In this document: positions 51,916 through 60,227 of the stretch, piece by piece | Position numbering within the stretch: the first letter of the stretch is position 1 | How the letters are laid out: the number at the start of each line of letters is the position of its first letter | DNA from: Halobacteriales archaeon QS_1_68_20 | GTDB lineage: Archaea; Halobacteriota; Halobacteria; Halobacteriales; PXRE01 | Length of the DNA: 64,000 nucleotides | Direction of reading: 5' to 3' | Assembly (NCBI GenBank): GCA_003021085.1 | Contig: PXRE01000009.1 | Coordinates: 44,106 to 108,105 of the forward strand | Translations under genes and position numbers: made by a program | Notes under the pieces: generated by a model | Told to the model about the DNA's origin: nothing | Seen by the model: the letters and a program-made list of their open reading frames with translations, nothing else | Databases searched by the model: none

Positions 51916-53744
51916 ATGTCGACAGATTCTACTTCCGTCTCGCCCGGGAAACTCGCGGGCGTCCCCGAGTTCTACAACCCCATCGTTTCGCCGGACGGCG
52001 ACGAAGTGGCGCTGTACTACGACGAGACCGGCCGGAACGAACTGTACGTGCTGGACCGGGCGACCGGGGAGCACGACCCCTGGACCGACGGGGAAGCTCC
52101 CCGGAACGCGCGGTGGCACCTCCTCTGGGGACCCGACGGCGACCGGGTGTACTTCCACCGCGACGAGGAGGGCGACGAGCAAAACGACATCGCCGCGGTC
52201 GACCGCGACGGCACCGTCCAGACGGTCGTCGACGTCGACGGACAGGCGCTCCTCTCGGAGGTCAGCGGCGACGGCCGGTACCTGCTGTACTGTAGCGACG
52301 AGGGCGAGCAGATGAACGCCTACCGGTACGACGTCGAGACCGGAGCGCGAGAGCAGTTGACTGCGTTCGACCAGCCGGTGCTGTCCGCGCGCTTCTCTCC
52401 GGCCGACGACCGCATCGCGTTCGGTGGCAACGAATCGAGCACCCTGAAGAACCGCGACGTCTACGTGATGGCTGCCGACGGGTCCGACCGGCGCCGCCTG
52501 GACGTCGGCGAGGACGGTTCGGAGACGAAGGTGGCGACGTGGTTCCCCGACGGCGAACGACTGCTCGTGGCCGACGACGCGGCCGACCGCCGGCGCGTGG
52601 GCGTCTACGACTTCGAACGCGACGAGGTCGAGTGGCTGAGCGACGGCACCGCCCAGGAGCACGCCCAGGACGTCTCTCCGGACGGCCGGTACGTCCTCGC
52701 CAGCCGGGACCGCCGCGGCGCGACCATGCCGGTGGTCTACGACCTCGAAACCGGCGAGAGCAACGAACTGGACCTCCCCGAGGGCGTCGTCTCGTTCCCG
52801 AAGACCGACGGGGGCACCTTCGCCGACGAGACGACGCTCGTGTTCGCCCACTCCACGAGCGACCAGCGCGAGCAACTGTACGAGTACGACCTCGAGACCG
52901 ACGAACGGCGCGTCGTCCTGCCCGCGGAGTACGGCGACGTCGACCCGGACGTCTTCGTCGATTCCGAGTACCTGACCTACGAGAGTGGCGAGTTCGAAAT
53001 CGGCGCGTTGCTGTACGACCCGCGGGACGGCCCCGCCATGCCCGACGACGCCGAAGACGTCCCCGGCATCGTGCTGGTCCACGGCGGCCCCCACAGGCGC
53101 GCGAAGAAGACGTTCAAGATCCACACGCAGTTCCTCGTCTCGCAGGGGTACGCCGTGCTGGCGCCGAACTTCCGCGGGTCGACCGGCCGCGGTCGGGAGT
53201 TCAAGCAGGCCGTCCTCGGGGACTGGGGCGGCGCGGAGCAGGAAGACATCGCCCGGGGCGGCCGCTGGCTGATGGACCGCGACTGGATCGACGAGGACCG
53301 CATCGGGGTCATCGGTGGCTCGTACGGCAGGTACTCGGCGTGCATGCAACTGGTCTCGTACCCCGACTGTGGGCGACGGGCGTCACCTGGAACGGCATCA
53401 CGGACCTCCACGCGCTGTACGAGGAGGACATGCCGCATTTCCGGCACTCCCTCCGCATGCAGATGGGCGACCCCGAGGAGAACTACGACCGCTGGCGGGA
53501 GCGGTCGCCGATCGAACACGTCGAGGACCTGCAGGACCCGCTGTTGATCCTCCACGGCGTCAACGACGCACGCTGTCCGGTGTCGCAGGCGCGACTGTTC
53601 CGGGACGCCCTCGAGGATCACGGCTTGGCGGCCGGCGAGGACTTCGAGTACGTCGAACTGGACGAGGGTCACGGCTCGACCGACCAGGGCCAGAAGCAAC
53701 GGGCGTTCGAACTGCTGGCGGACTACTTCGACCGGCGGCTCTGA
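51916..53744 (+). pseudogene. S9 family prolyl oligopeptidase-like peptidase, frameshifted
   Basis: About 609 residues. A beta-propeller (repeated PDGDEVALYY, PDGRYLLYCSDEG, PADDRIAFGGNE blades) precedes an alpha/beta-hydrolase domain. In the hydrolase the HGGPH oxyanion loop, nucleophile in IGGSYG (Ser), catalytic Asp in LHGVNDARCP and His in LDEGHGST are all present. One base is missing near 53372 (PDC for expected PDLW), after which the frame changes to WATGVTWNGITDLHALYEED. The total of 1,829 bases fits one deletion. If this is a sequencing error the enzyme is intact. Confidence 0.88.
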
Positions 53745-53769
53745 GGTCCGGCGGTCGGACCAGTCTGCG

Positions 53770-54306
53770 CTACTCGTCGGTCGGATCGTCGATCCAGTTG
53801 TAACACCGGAAGTCCGCCGGGTCGGCGTCCCCGGTCAGCATCTCGACCGGGACGAACCCCTTGCCGCCGCGGGCGCCGACCTTCGGGTCGTCCGGATCGG
53901 CGACCGTCATCGCCTTCGCGCGCAGGCGGACGGTCACCTCGAACTCGCCGGTGTGGTCCTCGTCCGGGGAAAAGCGCATCTCCGCGCCCTCCGGCGCGAC
54001 CCCGAGCGTGACCCGGCCGTCGGGACCCTCGACGCCGACGTCGTGGCTCACCAGTCCACCGGCCAGGTCCCCGAGCAACTCCTGCATCTCCCCGCGGTCG
54101 AGGTCCGCGGCCAGGTCGAACCCGCCGTCGTCGTCGACCGACCCCTCTTCGAAGGTGAACTCGGGGTACTGGAGGTCCGAGAGGGCGAGGGCGTGCTCGT
54201 CCGCTTCGACCGCCGCCTCGGGGTCCTCGGGCACGTCCGGGAGGCCGTCGCTCGTCTCGCCGGTCGCCGGGTCAGTCTCGCCGTCCGACTCGGATCCGCC
54301 GCTCAT
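53770..54306 (-). CDS. Acidic protein, possibly amphi-Trp-like
   Basis: 178 residues. After an acidic disordered start, the LDRGEMQELLGDLAGGLVSH helix, RVTLGVAPEGAEMRFSPDED and GEFEVTVRLRAKAM strands suggest a small amphi-Trp-like alpha/beta unit. A C-terminal segment (KVGARGGKGFVPVEMLTGDA) follows. Assignment is tentative. It is convergent with the peptidase gene. Confidence 0.6.
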   Translation of the reverse strand: MSGGSESDGETDPATGETSDGLPDVPEDPEAAVEADEHALALSDLQYPEFTFEEGSVDDDGGFDLAADLDRGEMQELLGDLAGGLVSHDVGVEGPDGRVTLGVAPEGAEMRFSPDEDHTGEFEVTVRLRAKAMTVADPDDPKVGARGGKGFVPVEMLTGDADPADFRCYNWIDDPTDE

Positions 54307-54372
54307 GCTCGCACGCTCGGGGGCCGGGATGAAGAATCGTTCGTCGGCGGCCCGGAGTGGGCGCCGTCCTCC

Positions 54373-54804
54373 TCACTGCTCGCCGGGGCCGTCCAGCCAG
54401 GTCGCAAGCAACACCTCGTCGACGAACTCGCCGTCCAGCAGGTAGTGATCAGCCCGGACCGCCTCGACCGCCCAGCCGTGGTCTTCGAGGAAGTCGACCG
54501 CCGCCTCGTTGGTGTCCGGGACGCTCTGGTAGACCTTGCGGAAGCCGCGGTCGTCGGCCCACGCCAGGCCCCGCTCCAGCAACTCGCTCCCGACGCCGCG
54601 GCCGCGGTGGTCCTCGCGGACGCCGACGGTCAACTCGGCGGTGTGGCGGAGTTTCTCCACCTCCGGCGCGTCGAGGTGGACCCACCCCACGACCTCGCCC
54701 TGGTCGCCCGTCTCGTCGGTCTCGCGCTCGCTCCGTTGCTCGCGGACGCCCGCGGTGTCGTCGTCGTCGTCGCGCTCCCGGTTCGGGTCGGCCTCGCCGC
54801 TCAT
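54373..54804 (-). CDS. GNAT acetyltransferase, 5'-truncated
   Basis: 143 residues from the ATG at 54804. The core GEVVGWVHLDAPEVEKL, then LTVGVREDHRGRGVGSELLE (acetyl-CoA loop R-G-x-G-V-G) and YQSVPDTNEAAVDFLEDHGW is intact. The first strand and helices of the GNAT fold are replaced by a charged linker (NRERDDDDDTAGVREQRSER). The gene lies at the edge of the IS-rich region, so the 5' end was probably lost in a rearrangement. Confidence 0.7.
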   Translation of the reverse strand: MSGEADPNRERDDDDDTAGVREQRSERETDETGDQGEVVGWVHLDAPEVEKLRHTAELTVGVREDHRGRGVGSELLERGLAWADDRGFRKVYQSVPDTNEAAVDFLEDHGWAVEAVRADHYLLDGEFVDEVLLATWLDGPGEQ

Positions 54805-54934
54805 CGTCGAGAGCGCGGAGGAATTCCGCGCTCTCATCACCGATCTGTTCGACCGTCTCACCGATCGAGTCAGTTTTGCCGTCTCGTGGATCGAGAAATT
54901 CCTTGCACCTTATCTTCAGAAGTTACCTGAATGA
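54805..54934 (+). other. Orphan coding fragment at the IS boundary
   Basis: The plus-strand frame reads EEFRALITDLFDRLTDRVSF, then WIEKFLAPYLQKLPE and a TGA at 54932-54934. This is amphipathic, protein-like sequence with no start of its own. It is probably the 3' end of a gene truncated by insertion. No family is recognised. Confidence 0.4.
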
Positions 54935-55525
54935 CTAGACGCTGGCTGGACTCCCCCGCCAGAACGAGCGAAAGCGGTCGATCCGCATCGTCACCGTCTG
55001 GAACCACTTCTCGATCAAATTCCGTTCGCTGTAGTTGAGCCCGCCGCGGAGATTGAGGCGAGCTAACGCCGTGAGATACCCGCCTGCGTCGGTAAGGAAT
55101 TCGGTATCGGAGACGTCGTGTTTCTCGGTGAGACGGTGGAGGAACGCCGACGCGGGATCGGTCCCGCGGCGGCTGAATACGTCGACCTCCAAGAGCAGTT
55201 TCGAATCCGTGTCGATCGCGGCGTAGAGCCACTTTGTCTCACCGTCGACGGTGATCTGTTTCTCGTCGACGGTGACCCGCCGTCGGCGGGTCAGCCTGGG
55301 TTTCCGAAAGCGTGTGCATCCAGTTCCAGACCGCTCCGTGCGAGCGGTCGACATCGAGGAGATCGAGGATCGCCACGGTCTCGCGCAGCGAGAGGCCCGC
55401 AGAGTGGAGATGGACGGCGAACGCCCTGACGGGCGTCGCCGTCCGCTCTCGGTCCCAACAGTCAGTATCTACCGCCTCTAACGTCTCATCGAGCAGGTCG
55501 TTGAGTGGCAGGTCTATATCTCCGC
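54935..55525 (-). pseudogene. IS6-family transposase remnant
   Basis: N-terminal part (DTDCWDRERTATPVRAFAVH, LSLRETVAILDLLDVDRSHG) in one frame. DDE-domain part (VDEKQITVDGETKWLYAAID, then FLTDAGGYLTALARLNL and YSERNLIEKWFQTVTMRIDR) is in another, shifted near 55300-55320. The C-terminal 30-40 residues after FWRGSPASV are missing. It is dead by frameshift and truncation. The matching terminal inverted repeat should lie near 55530-55570. Confidence 0.85.
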
Positions 55526-55768
55526 GTGTACGCGGGCGGGAGTTGCCGCTGCTATTCGAGTCGTATCGTTGAGTGAGAACGGGTGATGCAAAATAGAGAG
55601 GATGTATCCAGTATGTACTGTTTACGTGCCGCCCCATTGATTCATGATTTCACCTCGGGGGTCGTTTGTTCAAGACCTTGCTTGTCTCTGCCGACTTTCC
55701 AAAGTGGCTGCTGCTATATAGGCCACATAGCGAGAATTATTGATGACCTCATGCTAAGTCCTGATACG

Positions 55769-56512
55769 ATGGATCGGAAAAACCCTAACTACACGGTTGT
55801 TTTTGGCGACATTCACGGGAATATCACAGCCCTAGAAGCTGTCTTTGAGAATATGGCTGATCACGGATTCAATAGTGACCTCTACTGTCTGGGTGATCTC
55901 GTCGGTTACGGGACGTATCCCAACGAAGTTGTCGAGTTCGTTCGTTCCCGGTCGATACCCACGGTTATGGGCAATTACGACCGAGGTGTCGGCGACAACA
56001 GCGACGACTGTGGGTGCGCATACCAATCAGAGACCGAACAGCGACGGGCCAATAAATCGATCGCGTGGACCAACAAGATGATCACTGAAGGGAACCGGGA
56101 CTATCTCCGCACACTTGAAAGGCAGATCGAACTCGAGTTAGGCGATCTCCGAATTCTCCTCGTTCACGGGAGTCCCCGCCGGATCAACGAGTACCTTCAT
56201 GAGGATCGTCCGGATTCCAGTTTCGAGCGCCTGCTTGATTCCGTCGACATCGATGTCCTCGTTTGTGGACACACGCATCTCCCATATCACAAGGAACTCC
56301 CGAGTGGACGTCACGTCATCAACGCGGGCAGTGTCGGGAAGCCGAAAGACGGGGACTCTCGGGCATGCTATATCGTCCTCACGGCTGACGGTGACGACCT
56401 CAATGTCGAGTTCCACCGCGTGGAATACGATATCGAACACATAGTACGAAGCATCGAAGACACGGAGATGCCCGACGCGTTCGCTGAGATGCTCCGAACG
56501 GGAACCAGCTGA
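55769..56512 (+). CDS. Metallophosphoesterase (YfcE/calcineurin-like)
   Basis: 247 residues. Phosphoesterase motifs GDIHGN (about 12-17), GDLVGYG, GNYDRG, HGSPRRINEY and CGHTHLP are all present, giving the dinuclear metal site. An N-terminal extension is possible (ATGs from 55583), but the fold begins at TVVFGDIHGN. Codon use is A+T-richer than the core chromosome. It converges on an ArsC-like phosphatase gene. Confidence 0.88.
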   Translation: MDRKNPNYTVVFGDIHGNITALEAVFENMADHGFNSDLYCLGDLVGYGTYPNEVVEFVRSRSIPTVMGNYDRGVGDNSDDCGCAYQSETEQRRANKSIAWTNKMITEGNRDYLRTLERQIELELGDLRILLVHGSPRRINEYLHEDRPDSSFERLLDSVDIDVLVCGHTHLPYHKELPSGRHVINAGSVGKPKDGDSRACYIVLTADGDDLNVEFHRVEYDIEHIVRSIEDTEMPDAFAEMLRTGTS

Positions 56513-56534
56513 ACGCACCGGTGGAGGGAAGCGG

Positions 56535-57038
56535 TCAGAACGAAAGTGCGTCTTTGATCGTGTCGGTGACCCGCTTTGAGAGAGTATCCTGCGTGTCAAG
56601 ATCGTTCGCGACGGCCTCGATTTCGTCGAAAAGATCGTTCACTCGCCGCTGTAGTTCGTCTCTGACCGATCGAACAGTCTCGACATCTTTTCCTTCAGGG
56701 TCTGTAATGTCCCATGCCCTGTACTCGACGCCGTATGTCGACGGGCTGAACTCCTTGATCGTACACCCCATGGTGATGACGAAGTGACTCTGTTTGAGGT
56801 CCTCAACGACCACCCACTTTGGAGACCGGGCAGAAATATCGATGTCGACCTCCGCCATGGCCTCGACGACCGTGTCATGGATCTCGTTGGCAGGATCGGT
56901 GCCAGCAGAGTGGACCTCTACGACATCATCAAGGCCACGGTCAATGGCCTCTCGTTCTGCAAATGCGGCCGCCATCTGGCTTCTCCCCGCGTTCTCAACG
57001 CACAAGAAATCAACACGGAGCGTTTCGCGTAGTGCCAT
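56535..57038 (-). CDS. Low-molecular-weight protein tyrosine phosphatase / ArsC-like
   Basis: 167 residues. The C-x5-R-S loop is FLCVENAGRSQMAAAFAE (Cys about 13, Arg about 19). The acid Asp lies in EYRAWDITDPEG. The N-G-R-S-type loop in haloarchaea is annotated as arsenate reductase (ArsC) as often as phosphatase. A promoter region with direct repeats of tctata lies at 57090-57110. The ATG at 57038 starts MALRETLRVDFLCVENAG. Sits between IS remnants. Confidence 0.85.
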   Translation of the reverse strand: MALRETLRVDFLCVENAGRSQMAAAFAEREAIDRGLDDVVEVHSAGTDPANEIHDTVVEAMAEVDIDISARSPKWVVVEDLKQSHFVITMGCTIKEFSPSTYGVEYRAWDITDPEGKDVETVRSVRDELQRRVNDLFDEIEAVANDLDTQDTLSKRVTDTIKDALSF

Positions 57039-57114
57039 GCAGGGAGGTTGCGTCGCAGATGATAAATAAATTCGTATGTGTGGACAATATCTATACAAAG
57101 ATCTATAGACCTCC

Positions 57115-57758
57115 TGTTTCTCTCGATGATTTCGCGAAACGACGACGTTCTCGACGACCTCCACCGTGACGTAATCGACGTCCGCATCGAAGTCTCGTTC
57201 CGCACCGTTCGTACAATGGATCGCGCTCCGGCGCAACGTGTAGGTTCCGCATCGTCGGCGTCTGGAACGACGACGCTGAGAAATACCATCTGTACGTGAC
57301 AAATCTGTCGATAGCGGACTACAGCGCTTCCGACATCGCTCAACTCTACCGAGCGCGCTGGGAGGTCGAGCTGCTATTCAAGGAGCTGAAATCGACGTGC
57401 CACCTCGATCAGATATTCGATGAGCAACCCCGTCGCGGTGGAAGCGTTGATCTTGACGCCGCTGATTTCGCTGGTGGTGAGCCGCGTGCTGCTCGACCTC
57501 TGGGAAGAAATCGTCAATCAAGACACCACGGGTGAAGACAGCAACGACTCGCTGCATATCCCTCCGCGACGGTGGTCGCGGGTATTCAGCCGGTACGGTG
57601 GGCTGATTCTCCGGCGCATCGCTGCATGGCTCGGGTACGATCCACCGAAGGAGAACCTGGTGGAGCTGTTGCTCGCGGCGGCCGTCGATCCGAACCCACA
57701 CCGACGGTCGCTAATCGAGGACGTCCAGCACGGCGCGTTCGTGCGCGAACTCGCCTGA
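57115..57758 (+). pseudogene. IS4-family (ISH8/ISH26-like) transposase fragment
   Basis: C-terminal half only. VLDDLHRDVIDVRIEV leads to FRIVGVWNDDAEKYHLYVTN and YRARWEVELLFKELKS, the IS4 Y-(2)R-(3)E-(6)K box. The frame shifts near 57415 and continues SNPVAVEALILTPLISLVVS to the stop. The N-terminus is missing. There are at least two shifts. Confidence 0.85.
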
Positions 57759-58195
57759 ACAGGGAAGGCACCTGATTACCGGAGGTAGCGAGCGACAGCA
57801 GTGGGCTACGACGGCGTACTGAGAGAGAATAGCGGTGCTCGTCGGTACGATTGCTCCGGGAGCTACGGCATCTTACAGAGAGCTGTATCTAACTCGTCGC
57901 AGTATGTGATCAAACTCAGGTCCACCCGCTGTGGATGCCTGTCGTGCCGACCCGACCTCTTAAACTAGAACGTATGGACCGAGGACATATTCGGATTGAC
58001 ACCACGTGAACAACTATCCCAGATGGTGTGGGTTTATGCTCGGTATGGCGACGAACAATGGGTTGCGCCAGGTATCTCGCCACGATGATTGGCGTCGTTT
58101 CCACACCAGAGCGATTGATCCTGAGACTGACATCCGCACATCCGCGAGCCTGGAGTAGGTCGGATATCGGTTCGAGTCCGCCCAGTCAGCGCACG
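57759..58195. other. Non-coding region with a tRNA T-arm-like word
   Basis: About 440 bases with no gene. The first part probably belongs to the right end of the ISH8-like element. At 58168-58181, cggttcgagtccgc resembles a tRNA T-arm, but no cloverleaf can be drawn around it. Confidence 0.35.
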
Positions 58196-58540
58196 TTAGT
58201 GTGCGTTGGCTGAAACCCTCATCGATCGTGATTGGTCTCTATCGTCTTTCTCAAGCGCGGCGAGTGCGTCGTCCAGTTCGACACCACGCTCGCGCGCCCA
58301 CTCGGCGAAGGCCGTGTAGGCGCGATGGATTTCACACTCCTCGTGTCGGTCTTCGCCGACCAGAATCCGTTTTTCCCATGTCCGCACCGTAACCGCCTCG
58401 ATGCGGGCGGCGTCATTGAGCGCCCGGAGTCGTTCGGCCGTGTCTGCCTGCCGCTCGCGCACGCCCGCCGGTACGGATGAGCGCACGAACAGTTCGAGTC
58501 GCCCTCTACTCCCTGAAAGTGCCATCTCCTCCTTCATCAT
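58196..58540 (-). CDS. Haloarchaeal HTH-domain protein
   Basis: 114 residues (alternative starts at 58537 and 58525). GRLELFVRSSVPAGVRERQA, RLRALNDAARIEAVTVRTWE and YTAFAEWARERGVELDDALA match a haloarchaeal family with a predicted winged-HTH core. Role unknown. Sits between two IS remnants and reads divergently from the IS5 fragment. Confidence 0.7.
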   Translation of the reverse strand: MMKEEMALSGSRGRLELFVRSSVPAGVRERQADTAERLRALNDAARIEAVTVRTWEKRILVGEDRHEECEIHRAYTAFAEWARERGVELDDALAALEKDDRDQSRSMRVSANAH

Positions 58541-58849
58541 ATTCGCCGAATCCTCAGGATCAGTGTAAGCGCTTTTGGCTGGAGATTACTGTTGGCTATA
58601 TATCTCCGTCCCGTCGTCTTCTTTGTTGAGGTGCCCCGTGGATGGTGTTGAGTACTGTGTCACTTGTGTGGTGACGAGTGTTTGCTCCACCCGAGATGAA
58701 CACCGTGCGTGTCTGTCCAAACTGTCCAAATCTAATGCCTGAGTGCAGATATGTTCGGGGAGCGAAGTCCCATTTCTGTGGGACTGGGTTCTATTGATTC
58801 CACCAATGATGGTAGGTCGAGTCGTTAGAACGACAGCGTTGAAGCGGAA

Positions 58850-59600
58850 GAAGCGAATTAGGTCCTCTTTCGCTTCGTCAAGCAAGCTGTCTCGATCGTA
58901 TGAAAACTCACCGATGCAGCGCTACTGTAGATCAATGATCCTGCCGGCAACGGAGTTGCCGACTGGAAGCACGCTGTCTTTCACTTTCTCCGCGTTCACA
59001 TGGAAGCGACGTTCAGCGAAGTTTTCGACTGGGCTGAAGAAATGGAGCGAGTGTGAGCCGCGCTCGCGCTCCGACGCGGCGAATTCATCGGGCCATCGGC
59101 GCTGTCCAAGTCCTTCGACCGCGCACCGATGACTGTCTGGCGAGAGCTGCTCCGACTCTCGTCGGAGCTGGTTGACCAGCTGGGCCACGCCGCCATCGAC
59201 GCCACCTGCTTCGACTGCCGGGAGGCGTCGAACCGTTACCTCAAGCGATGCGATCGAGATATACGAACGGTCCAAGCAACGTCTCTCGTCGATAACGCGC
59301 AGGGCGCGGTGATCGACGTTCACTAGAGTGCGAAGTGGCCGAACGGAACGAACTTCGGTCTGCAGGTCGTCCTGCGGAACGCGGGCGACCTGCTCAGTTT
59401 GGCCGCTGACAAGGGCTACGACGACATGGGCTTTCGAGACGCTTTCCGACCCAGACTGTCCGTCCGCTGATCGAACATCGTCTCTTCGCGCCCTACAATC
59501 ACGCGCACAACGCATGGATCGAGAGCGAACGCTACCATCAATGTTCGATCTGCGAGACCGTGAACTTAGTGATCAAGCGCTCGTACGGCTATAGTCATTC
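58850..59600 (+). pseudogene. IS5-family transposase remnant
   Basis: Successive frames read DWKHAVFHFLRVHMEATFSE, then VFDWAEEMERV with a stop, RAPMTVWRELLRLSSELVDQ, HAAIDATCFDCREASNRYLK, QGAVIDVH with a stop, SAKWPNGTNFGLQVVLRNAG and AADKGYDDMGFRDAF. These are the ordered pieces of a haloarchaeal IS5-type DDE transposase. Several stops and shifts make it non-functional. Confidence 0.85.
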
Positions 59601-59616
59601 AGAGAAGTATTGAAGC

Positions 59617-59637
59617 TTACCGTAAGTTTTACGGTAA
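59617..59637. promoter_or_regulatory. Upstream operator-like palindrome
   Basis: ttaccgtaa-gtt-ttacggtaa (9-bp arms), 20 bases before the ATG at 59658, overlapping the expected TATA position. An almost identical palindrome follows the gene. Confidence 0.7.
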
Positions 59638-59657
59638 ATTCACAGTCTTAGCCTGGT

Positions 59658-59873
59658 ATGCCCCCAGATGGGTACACGACCGTCACAATCAGCGATAGCT
59701 TGGCCATGAAGCTCACTCGGATTATGGACCGGCATGATCGCTCCAGCTACGCTGAAGCGATCAAATATGCCACTGATACATCCCTCGTTCAAGAGGACGA
59801 AATCACCATACAGGAGCTCATTCAGGTGCTCGCCGAACGACTCGATGAAGTGGATGAGTCCAGCTTACCGTAG
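59658..59873 (+). CDS. Small putative RHH regulator or antitoxin
   Basis: 71 residues. YTTVTISDSLAMKLTRIMDR, then SSYAEAIKYATDTSLV, has the strand-helix-helix pattern of ribbon-helix-helix proteins such as VapB/CopG. A C-terminal helix follows (TIQELIQVLAERLDEVD). No toxin is adjacent. Identical palindromes before and after the gene suggest autoregulation. Confidence 0.65.
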   Translation: MPPDGYTTVTISDSLAMKLTRIMDRHDRSSYAEAIKYATDTSLVQEDEITIQELIQVLAERLDEVDESSLP

Positions 59874-59885
59874 AAATTACGGTAA
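59865..59885. promoter_or_regulatory. Downstream copy of the palindrome
   Basis: ttaccgta-gaaat-tacggtaa (8-bp arms), overlapping the stop codon of the small regulator. The core sequence is the same as at 59617-59637. The region 59886-60227 that follows has no gene. Confidence 0.65.
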
Positions 59886-60227
59886 TCTTCATAACTTCCC
59901 TGAATCACTACCGCCGTACGAGCGCGAGCGTGGTGTCGCCAATTTCGCGAAATCTCGCTCACCACCGCCGTCTACGACGTCGAGCAGGCCGCCAGACCGT
60001 GAATCCCTTCTCCCTCTGCGGATTCGATCGAATCTCGTAATACCTTATTCCTATGAAAGGTTTCGGAAGCCACACGCCGATAATCCATCCTCTGATGACT
60101 TCTCGTCTGAGATTTTCATACCTTGATCTCGAGGGAGACACTCCAATATATCAAAAATCCCTCTCTTCCGAGTGGAGATTGGTCAGGTGCGAAGAGTGAA
60201 ACCGACGGGGTAGGAGCGAGTTTCCTA

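Noticed and set aside
58120..58200. Possible tRNA gene (cggttcgagtccgc resembles a T-arm)
   Set aside because: No acceptor, D or anticodon stem could be paired around it. At most it is a tRNA fragment.
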